Positions 15,878 to 24,891 of a stretch of DNA of 64,000 nucleotides are shown piece after piece. Within the stretch, counting starts at the first letter, position 1. Each line of letters opens with the position of its first letter. The notes beneath the pieces were generated by a model. The model was not told the DNA's origin. It ran no database searches and saw only the letters and a list, made by a program, of their open reading frames with translations. The stretch is from an uncultured Muribaculaceae bacterium (GTDB lineage Bacteria; Bacteroidota; Bacteroidia; Bacteroidales; Muribaculaceae). The translations under genes were made by a program, and so were the position numbers. The stretch covers positions 17,654-81,653 of the forward strand of contig CAJTZS010000017.1 of NCBI GenBank assembly GCA_910584055.1. The letters run 5' to 3'.

Positions 15878-17458
15878 TTATTTATAAACAAGCTCTAATT
15901 CGTCAGGGTAGGGGATTTGCTGCCCCGTGGCGCGCAGTGTCGGCATCGGTGAGTTCCAGTCTCGCAACTTCATGCTTAAGATAGTAGCCATCTCTTTAAG
16001 CTTCTTCTTATTCTTGGTTGCGAGATTGTTGCGTTCGCCTATGTCCTCCTTCAGATTATATAATTCGAGTTGTTGGGTGCGGTGACGGTATACTATTTTC
16101 CAGTCTCCCTTGCGCATGGACGTGAGATAATCGATGTCTTCAAGCTGATAGGGTTTCCATTGGTGCGGAAAGTGAAATACCAGTTCCCGGTCAGTGCGTA
16201 TAAGAGGATCTTTCCCCGTTGAAATCAATTTTACAAGACTCTTCCCGTCAATGTCCTGCACGGTTGTGTACTCTTTGATACCGGCCATTTCGATAATGGT
16301 AGGATAGAGATCTTCTGCAATGACGGGGGTGTCTATTCGTGTACCGGCGTGAGTCTTGTCGGGCCAGTATACCATCATCGGAACCCTGACACCTCCTTCA
16401 TAGCATGAACCCTTTCCTTCTCGAAGAGGCTCATTCTGGGTGTGAATGATACCGCCCTTAGACTTGTTTTCGGAATTTCCACCATTGTCCGCTAAAAATA
16501 TTATTATAGTATTGTCGGCAATCTTATGGGATTCAAGATAATCCATAATGTCTCCGAGGCTTTTGTCCACACCCTCTATCAGTGAGGCATAATTGGCTTG
16601 TCCTTGATCAAGACCAGCATCAAGATATTTTTGCACAAAACGAGGATCCGGCGTGATAGGGGTGTGCACTCCATGATGCGCCATATAGAGATAAAAAGGC
16701 AGATTATTTTTTATAGGGTAATCAAGAGTCTTCAACGCCTCTCGTGTCAATGCTTCCGTAAGATGAATATTGGAGCCGTAATACTCCGTCATATTCATAG
16801 TGGAGAATGTTGACCATTTATCTTTGGTATTACCATAGTTCTCCTCACCATAGTAGCTCGTGGGTTTTCCGGCTACCTGACCTGCTACATTGACACAGAA
16901 TCCGAGATTATAGGGACTCGCTGCCGGAGTTCCGGCAGCAGCCCAATGTCCTTTACCTACATGTATAGTGTAGTAGCCATCATCCTTTAGGATCTGAGTC
17001 ATAGGGGTAACCTTTACCGTGTGTGGTATACTGTCTATCGGCGATATGCCGTTCCAGTTCCAGTCCGGATGAATCAGGACATCATTTTTAAGTGCTTCCG
17101 GTTTATGTGACGCATCACTTGGTATTCCGGGAATAGCAGTAGTGAAATCAGTGATTTTAGAATGAGCCGCATTCATTCCAGACATCAAAGACGTTCTTGT
17201 AGGGGAGGAGACAGGGCATGCATAAGCCGACGTAAAAACTGTGCCCTTTTCTGACAATCGCTTCATGTTGGGAGTGTGATACCGCATGTTTAGTGGATAG
17301 GTCTCATTCCCGTATGCCACTGATGAATCGAGCCACCCCATATCATCTACCAGGAAGAAGATTATATTCGGTTTCTGTACTTCTCGCGCATTGGTAGCTA
17401 ATGGCATCGCCAGTGCACATCCAGCAATGGCTTTAGTTAAATTTAGAAATGCTGTCAT
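15878..17458 (-). CDS. Serine-type sulfatase (arylsulfatase family)
   Basis: The 526-residue protein has an N-terminal signal sequence, then the alkaline-phosphatase-fold start IIFFLVDDMGW with metal-binding aspartates. The sulfatase signature CPVSSPTRTSLMSG has Ser84 in the S-x-P-x-R position that is converted to formylglycine, so it would need an anSME-type maturase encoded elsewhere. LADNGGNSENKSKGG is also typical. The probable role is periplasmic removal of sulfate from glycans or mucin; the exact substrate cannot be read. It has its own promoter with an overlapping perfect palindrome. Confidence 0.93.
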   Translation of the reverse strand: MTAFLNLTKAIAGCALAMPLATNAREVQKPNIIFFLVDDMGWLDSSVAYGNETYPLNMRYHTPNMKRLSEKGTVFTSAYACPVSSPTRTSLMSGMNAAHSKITDFTTAIPGIPSDASHKPEALKNDVLIHPDWNWNGISPIDSIPHTVKVTPMTQILKDDGYYTIHVGKGHWAAAGTPAASPYNLGFCVNVAGQVAGKPTSYYGEENYGNTKDKWSTFSTMNMTEYYGSNIHLTEALTREALKTLDYPIKNNLPFYLYMAHHGVHTPITPDPRFVQKYLDAGLDQGQANYASLIEGVDKSLGDIMDYLESHKIADNTIIIFLADNGGNSENKSKGGIIHTQNEPLREGKGSCYEGGVRVPMMVYWPDKTHAGTRIDTPVIAEDLYPTIIEMAGIKEYTTVQDIDGKSLVKLISTGKDPLIRTDRELVFHFPHQWKPYQLEDIDYLTSMRKGDWKIVYRHRTQQLELYNLKEDIGERNNLATKNKKKLKEMATILSMKLRDWNSPMPTLRATGQQIPYPDELELVYK

Positions 17459-17515
17459 ATATCGTTTAGTTAAAGATTAGTTAAATTATCGTAGACCTGA
17501 CCGACAAATCGTTTG

Positions 17516-17547
17516 CAAATATACGAAGAAGTGAGCGTAAAACCAAA
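17516..17547 (-). promoter_or_regulatory. Promoter of the sulfatase gene
   Basis: On the minus strand TTTG (17547-17544), a 20-bp gap and TATATTTG (17523-17516) match the Bacteroidetes consensus exactly. The -33 box lies inside the left arm of the perfect 18-bp palindrome at 17537-17575. Confidence 0.75.
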
Positions 17548-17575
17548 TGCAAGTTTCACTTGCATTTGGTTTTAC
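17537..17575. promoter_or_regulatory. Perfect 18-bp palindrome with 3-bp spacer (candidate operator)
   Basis: GTAAAACCAAATGCAAGT (17537-17554), TTC, and its exact reverse complement (17558-17575). It overlaps the -33 element of the sulfatase promoter, which is where a repressor would bind. As RNA it would lie upstream of the start site, so a DNA-level role is favoured. Confidence 0.6.
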
Positions 17576-17585
17576 CGAACGATAG

Positions 17586-17608
17586 TATATTTGACGAAGT
17601 CAAATATA
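17586..17608. repeat. Perfect 10-bp inverted repeat with 3-bp loop
   Basis: TATATTTGAC (17586-17595), GAA, GTCAAATATA (17599-17608). It lies between the terminator of the repeat protein and the sulfatase promoter. The role is unknown; it could be a second operator half or a stem at the end of the upstream transcript. Confidence 0.55.
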
Positions 17609-17639
17609 GACAATAGTTATTGAATAAGAAATTTTAATA

Positions 17640-17674
17640 AAATAAAGGAGGGGCGACGCCCCTCCTTTATTTTA
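17640..17674 (-). terminator. Strong intrinsic terminator after the repeat protein
   Basis: A perfect 16-bp stem (17640-17655 with 17659-17674) has a 3-nt loop and a GGGGC/GCCCC core. On the minus strand T-rich sequence follows. Confidence 0.85.
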
Positions 17675-17689
17675 TCTTGGAATAGAGAT

Positions 17690-19930
17690 TTATTTGATGA
17701 GAACTTTTGTTACTTTCTCACCCTGACGACGGATGTATATGCCTTTGGCGGGATTTTTAACGCGGAGTCCCTCGAGAGTATAATATTCTGCAGGAGTTTC
17801 GTTCTCTTCAACCGACTCAATTCCGGAAGACTGTACCAACTCGAATTTAACCGGGTGTAGTTGCTTTCTTGAAAGTCCCGCTCCTGTTCCGTCAACAACG
17901 AATGTTACATCATATGTCCCTGCGGCCATATTGTCAAAATCGAATAACTTGCGGAATCGGATGCTTGTATTTGGAGTCTCGTTTCTGCCATCGACTTCGG
18001 TGTATGTACCATATAGGTCGTTATTCTCATCCGGGGAGATCCCGTTCTCAAATTTAACATTCTTGATTATATAAAGACCATACATTTTAAGATCTTTGGT
18101 ATTTTTAGCTTCAATAGACTCGAACGTTGCCGTCTCTGATGAAGGTTCAGGAGCCTTAACTACAGAAGCGTGGCTCTCTTTCAATGTAGCCGATTTATAG
18201 ATGGCGGTCCATCCTGCGGGAATCACGTCTCCTGCTGAATAGTCAGGAACATCATCACCGATAAGTAGCATCGGTTCTCCATTTGACACGACATAAGTAT
18301 GCTTATAAGTAGCTGTACGTTGTAATGTAACTGTTGATGGGAAGTTGATTTTTGCAGTAATTTTATTGTTTAGTGCAGTAAATTCGCTCCAAGAGTTTAC
18401 AACTGCCGTGACATTGAGTTTGTATGAAGCCTGGGTAGCTCTATATTGATTGTCGCCCGCGAAACGAGCCGTAATTGAGGTCTGCCCCGCACCTACGAGT
18501 GTAACTTTACCGTCTTCACTAACCGTGGCTACTGCGGGATCGGATGAAGTGTATGTAATTTCAAGGCCGTCAACGCTGCATGTAAGTTTGGGTGCCGTGA
18601 ACTCCTCGCCTACAACAGCACTTGCGGTTTCAGCATCAAAAGAAAGTTCTACGGGCTTCTTTGCCCCTCCTTCCTTGACGGTAATTGACTTGACATAGAG
18701 ATTGTTCGTGGCCTTGAGGACGATGCTTTCAAGTTTCTTGCCGTCGAGATCGAAACTGAGGTCCACGTCATTATCCATATCGGTCAGCTCTTCCGATTCC
18801 AGATCATTGTTCAGGACAACCTTCGTCGGGTCTTTGTACATGCCGGAACGCTTACGTGCCTTTACTACAATTGAAGTGGCGGCGACCTGTCCGCTTTCAC
18901 TGAGGTTGACGGTGAGAACCCGGTTCCTGTCCAGACGAAGTCCGAACTTGCCGGCACCCGGCGTTGACATGGCGCTGTAGGGAATGCTTGCAATATACTC
19001 CTTGCCGGATGTCACCTGCTCAAGAGCCTGTCCCTCGGCATTGAAGTAGCTGTCGGCTTCAGCGTTGGCGAACTCGATTGTGTATGAAGGAGCATAAGTT
19101 ACGGTAATTGACTTGACATAGAGATTGTTCGTGGCTTTGAGGACGATGCTTTCAAGTTTCTTGCCGTCGAGATCGAAACTGAGGTCCACATCATTATCCA
19201 TATCGGTCAGCTCTTCCGATTCCAGATCATTGTTCAGGACAACCTTCGTCGGGTCTTTGTACATGCCGGAACGCTTACGTGCCTTTACTACAATTGAAGT
19301 GGCGGCGACCTGTCCGCTTTCACTGAGGTTGACGGTGAGAACCCGGTTCCTGTCCAGACGAAGTCCGAACTTGCCGGCACCCGGCGTTGACATGGCGCTG
19401 TAGGGAATGCTTGCAATATACTCCTTGCCGGATGTCACCTGCTCAAGAGCCTGTCCCTCGGCATTGAAGTAGCTGTCGGCTTCAGCGTTGGCGAACTCGA
19501 TTGTGTATGAAGGAACATAAGTTACGGTAATTGACTTGACATAGAGATTGTTCGTGGCTTTGAAGACGATGCTTTCAAGTTTCTTGCCGTCGAGATCGAA
19601 ACTGAGGTCTACGTCATTATCCATATCGGTCAGCTCCTCCGATTCCAGATCATTGTTCAGGACAACCTTCGTCGGGTCTTTGTACATGCCGGAACGCTTA
19701 CGTGCCTTTACTACAATTGAAGTGGCGGCGACCTGTCCGCTTTCACTGAGGTTGACGGTGAGAACCCGGTTCCTGTCCAGACGAAGTCCGAACTTGCCGG
19801 CACCCGGCGTTGACATGGCGCTGTAGGGAATGCTTGCAATATACTCCTTGCCGGATGTCACCTGCTCAAGAGCCTGTCCCTCGGCATTGAAGTAGTTGTC
19901 GGCTTCCGCATTGGCGAACTCGATTGTGTA
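17690..19930 (-). CDS. Secreted protein with three near-identical 141-residue repeats, Ig-like domain and type IX-like tail; 5' end missing
   Basis: The frame runs to 19930 but has no ATG: a GTG at 19861 is the first possible start, and an in-frame TAG lies just beyond the junction. The visible part has three copies of a 141-residue module (ANAEADSYFNAEGQALEQV to NNLYVKSITV), then a Big_2-like Ig domain (PVELSFDAETASAVVGEEF region), a beta-rich region, and a short C-terminal domain ending YTLEGLRVKNPAKGIYIRRQ and KVLIK. That last domain resembles type IX secretion sorting tails. The signal peptide and promoter are absent, so the gene looks truncated by a rearrangement or an assembly join. A terminator follows. 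Confidence 0.7.
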   Translation of the reverse strand, partial: YTIEFANAEADNYFNAEGQALEQVTSGKEYIASIPYSAMSTPGAGKFGLRLDRNRVLTVNLSESGQVAATSIVVKARKRSGMYKDPTKVVLNNDLESEELTDMDNDVDLSFDLDGKKLESIVFKATNNLYVKSITVTYVPSYTIEFANAEADSYFNAEGQALEQVTSGKEYIASIPYSAMSTPGAGKFGLRLDRNRVLTVNLSESGQVAATSIVVKARKRSGMYKDPTKVVLNNDLESEELTDMDNDVDLSFDLDGKKLESIVLKATNNLYVKSITVTYAPSYTIEFANAEADSYFNAEGQALEQVTSGKEYIASIPYSAMSTPGAGKFGLRLDRNRVLTVNLSESGQVAATSIVVKARKRSGMYKDPTKVVLNNDLESEELTDMDNDVDLSFDLDGKKLESIVLKATNNLYVKSITVKEGGAKKPVELSFDAETASAVVGEEFTAPKLTCSVDGLEITYTSSDPAVATVSEDGKVTLVGAGQTSITARFAGDNQYRATQASYKLNVTAVVNSWSEFTALNNKITAKINFPSTVTLQRTATYKHTYVVSNGEPMLLIGDDVPDYSAGDVIPAGWTAIYKSATLKESHASVVKAPEPSSETATFESIEAKNTKDLKMYGLYIIKNVKFENGISPDENNDLYGTYTEVDGRNETPNTSIRFRKLFDFDNMAAGTYDVTFVVDGTGAGLSRKQLHPVKFELVQSSGIESVEENETPAEYYTLEGLRVKNPAKGIYIRRQGEKVTKVLIK
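18678..19930 (-). repeat. Three tandem 423-bp repeats inside the secreted-protein gene
   Basis: The period is exactly 423 bp: ACGGTAATTG occurs at 18678, 19101 and 19524. Copies 18678-19100 and 19101-19523 are complete; the third, 19524-19930, is cut 17 bp before its end. The copies differ at only a few bases, so duplication or gene conversion is recent. Each unit is 141 codons and keeps the frame. Confidence 0.95.
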
Positions 19931-22900
19931 CGATTTATTAAAAAAGCGCTACATTAATTGGCTGTATATGTTAAGCTGTCCCGCTATGGCAGCATGCCTA
20001 TTAATGTCAATGAGCATCCCTCAGGCAATGGCGATAGAACAAAAAGTGTCGACATCTTCCACCAAAACCAGAACTAAGACGGTTGCGATAAGAGGTATTG
20101 TTGTAGAATCGGGGGGTGAGCCTATCCCCGGAGCTACGGTTGTCCTAAAAGGGACCAAAACAGGAGTTATGACAGATGCCGATGGTAACTTCTCTCTTCC
20201 TGTGGGTAGCTCGACGAAGGAATATACCATTACTGTATCATCTGTCGGAATGGAACCGGTAACCATGAAGACGGTCGCAGGCAAACCTGTAAAGGTTGCG
20301 CTTAAAAGCAACAGTACGCTCGATGAGCTTGTGGTCGAAACCGGTTACAGCACCCTTCCGAGAAAAGACATGGTCGGGGCGTTCACCACAGTCAAGGCCG
20401 AGGATGTGATGATGCCGGCATTCACCTCAATTGACCAGATGCTTCAAGGGAAAATATCCGGAATGATTGTCACAAATTCCTCAACACGCGTTGGGTCGAA
20501 ACCGTCGATAACCATCCGAGGCACTTCTACCATTATGGGAAATACCGATCCTCTTTGGGTAGTTGACGGTATCATTCAGAGCGATCCATTATCGATTGAC
20601 GCAAGCTCTGCTTTGACCGAAGATATGCGCAACATCATCACCAATCAGATATCATGGCTTAATCCTCAAGATATTGAGACAATCACTGTGCTTAAGGATG
20701 CTTCAGCAACCGCAATATATGGTTCCAAGGCATCTAACGGCGTGATTGTCATTACTACAAAAAAAGGTTCATCGGAACGCACAAGTGTGAGTTATACTGG
20801 AAATGTTTCGGTGAGGATGAGACCTAATTATTCAATGTTCAACTATATGAACTCATTGGAGCGTATCCGGTTCAGTAAGGAAGCATATGAGGCAGGATGC
20901 CGCTATCAGACAGAACCGATTCCTCAGCCTTACAGCTACGAAGGTCTTATGGCAATGTATAACAAGCGTATGATCAATGAGTCTGAGTTTGCACGTAATC
21001 TTGAATTTCTTGAAACCGGGAACACGGACTGGTTTGGTCTGCTCCTACGGAATTCCGTAAGTACAAACCACAATGTGAGCGTTTCAGGGGGTACGAAGAA
21101 AGTGACTTATAACGCTTCAGTCGGTTATAACCTGACGAACGGGACGGAGAAAGGGGATGACCAGAATCGTCTGACGACACGATTGGTGGTCAATTCGCAG
21201 ATTTCAAACAGAGTACGTCTGAGTTTCAGTGTTAATGGCACGAATTCCAATTCCAATAGCTTCGGTCCGGGTGTCTCTCCCGAGAGCTATGCACGGTCCA
21301 CGCCACGCTCTGTGCCGGCATATGATATGGAAGGGAAGCCGGTTTACTATGACAATTATTACACCTATTCCTTAAATTCACGCGATGCCGGCAAACTCCG
21401 TTATGGTTACAACATATTCAATGAAATCAATAACAGTTACTCGAAAAACAAATCTTCATCCTATAGCTTTTCTTTGAATCTTGATGTAAAGATCTTTGAC
21501 TGGCTAACATATCAGCTGGTCGGTAATGTAAACACAAGTTCAAACACCACGGACGTATATGATGGAGAGACAACGAGTTATATTGAAAGGAATTACAGGG
21601 GCTACCCTGCAGGTACCGAAAAGTCGGGTTCTGAGAAATTCAATGCAGCATTGATGCCGTTCGGCGGTCTTTTACGAGTCAACAACTCGCGCTCCACGTC
21701 ATACGATATGCAGCATAAGTTCGTCTTCCAGAAAACATTCAACGACATACACCGGTTCAATGCCATGGCTGCGTTCCAGATGCGGTCGGTTACAAGCAAA
21801 AGCAGCAGCACCGCTATGTTCGGTTATGAGCCCAACCGCGGTGAAATCATTGTGAGTCCGACTTATCCCAAAGACATTGTTCCCATAGGAGGGACCTCCA
21901 CTGTTAACTGGGGTGCACTTGACTATCTGTATGATATGAGCGGACTGAAGAGCTATAATTATACAAGCAACTATCTTTCATTTTTTGCCACTCTCGCATA
22001 CTCTCTCAAGGATACATATGTCTTCAACGCCAATGTGCGTCAGGATGCGTCAAACCGTTTCGGTCAGGATACAAACCACCGTTTCAATCCTACATATTCG
22101 TTCGGTTTCAATTGGCGCATGGGGCAGATGGGTTTTGTCAGAGACTATCTGTCTTGGCTCAACGTGCTCAACCTGCGTGCCACATATGGTATTCAAGGCA
22201 ATGTGGTGCAGTCAATAAGTCCTGACCTTATTGCCCGTTATGGCGGCCTGTTAGGCGGTTACAATGAGTTTTATACCAGTATATCAAGCCTTCCGAATCC
22301 ATATCTGAAATGGGAGAGTACCAGGTCCTGGAATTTCGGTCTGGACCTCCAGTTCCTCAAAGGCGTTACGTTAAACATCGAATACTATGGCAGGCGGTCA
22401 AACGTGATTGTCCGCCAACCGATCCCGGAGGAATATGGTATGAAGAATATGCCATTGAATGGTGGCATAATATACAACGAGGGTGTTGAGGCTACATTGA
22501 ACTTCACTCCGTTCCATTCCAAAGATTTTGCATGGACAATCGGTATCAACGCATCGAAAAACTGGAACCGAGTCGGTAACAATGATAATCTGGTTCGAGC
22601 AGACCAGACAACCAAGAACGACTATCTGCAAGGCAGCACTAACCGGATGCTGCGCAGCGGATACCCACTGTCAAGCTTTTGGTCATATTCATTTGCCGGG
22701 CTGGATCCCAAAACAGGTTATCCGACATTCAACAAGATAGATTCGGAAGAGACGGACAAGAATATAGATCCTCTTACGTTCCTCGTTTATTCAGGTCAGA
22801 CCACACCATATTTCACGGGAGGTATAAATACCCGTATCCGTTGGCGCGAGTTTTCTCTTTCAGCAAATTTCGCAGCCTTATTAGGTGCCAAGAAACGTCT

Positions 22901-23344
22901 TACGAACCCATACGGCCAGTTTACCAACGGCAAGCTGCCGAGTCCATACGCGCAAGTGTCACGTCAGCTCAACGACAGGTGGAAGCAGCCCGGTGATGAA
23001 AATCATACAAACATACCGGCGTTATACACCTCCGTGATATCTAACGACATCAACCTGCCTTTGCCTGACGGTACGATATCCAACAACCGTTATTCAATGT
23101 GGGCAGATTCAGATGCCCGTGTTGCGGATGCTTCGTTCCTTCGCTGCACGCAGATTTCCCTTACATATTATCTACCCAATAAAATATGTGAAAAATTTCG
23201 GGCCAAGAGCTGTTCCTTCAGTGCCAATGTCAACAACCTTTTTGTAATTGCCAGCAAGGAATGGAATGGAATGGATTTGACCCGGAACTCGGCGAGAGCG
23301 TCCATCCCAAGGTATTCTCTTTCGGTCTCAGTATTAGCTTCTAA
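19896..23344 (+). CDS. SusC-like TonB-dependent transporter, 5' end displaced and 3' end frameshifted
   Basis: SusC-family proteins are the outer-membrane barrels that import ligands captured by SusD. After a signal-like stretch (LSCPAMAACLLMSMSIPQAMA) there is a carboxypeptidase-regulatory-like domain (IRGIVVESGGEPIPGATVV), the TonB-box/plug entry (LDELVVETGYSTLPRKDMVG), a plug with TIRGTSTIMGNTDPLWVVDG, and a long barrel. Two defects are visible. Upstream of 19931 the sequence belongs to the opposite gene, so only TTG (19896) or a late ATG (19968) can serve as start. A GGAAT repeat at 23258-23272 shifts the frame; without one unit the protein would end in the canonical FDPELG...VFSFGLSISF and stop at 23342-23344. 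As it stands the frame runs into SusD and stops at 24881. Confidence 0.85.
23258..23277 (+). repeat. GGAAT pentanucleotide tandem repeat causing the SusC frameshift
   Basis: GGAAT occurs three times (23258, 23263, 23268), followed by the variant GGATT (23273). Removing one unit restores the reading KEWNGFDPELGE and the ordinary SusC C-terminus with TAA at 23342-23344. Confidence 0.85.
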
Positions 23345-23348
23345 AAAC

Positions 23349-24881
23349 ATGAAAACAACATTTATAAAAGGTATAACGGCATTATTAATAATGTCAACGT
23401 TTTCCAGCTGCGACTTCCTTGAACCGAAGGCCGTCAGCGAGTTCGTGCCCAAGGATGCAAAGTCGCTAAATGAATTGCTTCTCGGCAATGCCTACCCACG
23501 CAAGGACAAACAGCGTTTTAACCTGTTTCTTAACTTAATGGACGATGATGTGTCGGCCGCACCGTATCAAGTTCCTCCTATCGGTCTGGATGCAAATCGT
23601 TTCCTGGCTCCTTATTCATGGCAACCAAATGTTTATGCACTATTGAGTCAGAGTGATATAACTAATTCGGACATCTACATGCCATATTATGAACTTATCT
23701 TGGGTTGCAACGCCGTGCTCGACTATATCGGGCAGGTAAGCGACACGCAGGAGAATATAGATTTAGTGCTCGCCCAGGCTCATGCGCTTCGCGCTTTCCA
23801 CTATTTCAAGCTTGTAAACATATTCGCCAAACCATATAACGTGGATCCAGATGCCCCGGGCGTTCCCCTGAAGAAGACATCGCAGATAGAACAACGCCTG
23901 TTGTCGCGGGCCAGTGTCCGGGAAGTGTATGATTTCATATTGTCGGAACTTTCTGAGGCTGAGAAACTATACAAGGGTTTGTCTGATGTTCCATATTGGA
24001 GTGATGATGCCCGTACGAGTCTCCCTATGGTGTACTTGCTCTTTTCACGTGCTTACCTTTATATGGAAAACTGGGAGAAAGCTGCGGAGTATGCGAAATT
24101 GGTTATTGATGATAACCGTTTTGCACTTAATGATCTCAACAACATACCTGAATATGATTCAACAGGCGTGCTCTGCTACAATAATTTCCATTCATACACC
24201 ACATCTTCAGAAACGATTTGGGTATACGGCAACCTTGAAGACTATGTAGGATGGGCGGCCGACAACATGTCGTATAATCACGCATTCTTCCGCGCATCGC
24301 CGGAACTAATGAATTCTTTCGAGCCTGGGGATCTCCGCAGTTCCCGTTATATTACGCGTAGCCGCCTGCGTGTAGACGGCGAATATATGCCTCATGCATT
24401 TGGCAAGGTGAACATGCAGAGTGACGCTTACTACCTCACCCTTATAGATATCTTTACTTTCGGACGCAGTTCCCGACTCGCAGAGGCATATCTCAATTAT
24501 GCGGAAGCAGAAGCGATGCTCGGAGGTGACGGCATAGCAAAATCTGTCAAGACATTGAACGATCTTCGCCGCAAGCGCTTCTCCCGCGAGTCTTATACCG
24601 ATGCGGCACCTTCCGAACAAAGGGCACTTATCAAATTCCTGAGGGAGGAACGTCGTCGCGAATTATGCTTTGAAGATTTCCGTTGGTATGATTTACGTCG
24701 GTGGGGAATGCCGGAAATAAAACATGTATGGTACACCGGTGAGAATACAGGTGTGGAATATACACTCACTCAAGGCGATCCGCAATACACTATACCATTC
24801 CCGGATGTGGCTATCGAACAAAATTCCGCCCTTGTGCAGAATCCCCTCGGTCCCGCGCCACGTCCAAGCGTTTCACTCTAA
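23349..24881 (+). CDS. SusD-like nutrient-binding lipoprotein
   Basis: The 510-residue protein is counted from the ATG at 23349. It has a signal peptide with lipobox (STFSSC) followed by the family's DFLEPKAVSEF start, then TPR-like helices (HALRAFHYFKLVNIFAKPY). The C-terminal half has SusD family sequence (RLAEAYLNYAEAEAML, then REERRRELCFEDFRWYDLRRWG). It binds ligand at the surface as the lid of SusC. It is in frame with the shifted SusC ORF, so in this sequence it may be made as a fusion or by re-initiation; its own start with signal peptide is intact. Confidence 0.92.
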   Translation: MKTTFIKGITALLIMSTFSSCDFLEPKAVSEFVPKDAKSLNELLLGNAYPRKDKQRFNLFLNLMDDDVSAAPYQVPPIGLDANRFLAPYSWQPNVYALLSQSDITNSDIYMPYYELILGCNAVLDYIGQVSDTQENIDLVLAQAHALRAFHYFKLVNIFAKPYNVDPDAPGVPLKKTSQIEQRLLSRASVREVYDFILSELSEAEKLYKGLSDVPYWSDDARTSLPMVYLLFSRAYLYMENWEKAAEYAKLVIDDNRFALNDLNNIPEYDSTGVLCYNNFHSYTTSSETIWVYGNLEDYVGWAADNMSYNHAFFRASPELMNSFEPGDLRSSRYITRSRLRVDGEYMPHAFGKVNMQSDAYYLTLIDIFTFGRSSRLAEAYLNYAEAEAMLGGDGIAKSVKTLNDLRRKRFSRESYTDAAPSEQRALIKFLREERRRELCFEDFRWYDLRRWGMPEIKHVWYTGENTGVEYTLTQGDPQYTIPFPDVAIEQNSALVQNPLGPAPRPSVSL

Positions 24882-24891
24882 AAATGTAATT

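Noticed and set aside
18702..19826. Three identical 92-residue plus-strand ORFs
   Set aside because: They are antisense shadows of the 423-bp repeats of the minus-strand gene.
18678..19930. CRISPR-like or phage-type repeat array
   Set aside because: The unit is 423 bp, coding and without spacers.
19896..24881. A genuine SusC-SusD fusion protein of 1661 residues
   Set aside because: The canonical SusC end and stop exist in the other frame, and a SusD signal peptide with its own ATG lies just after it. The fusion is best explained by the GGAAT repeat.
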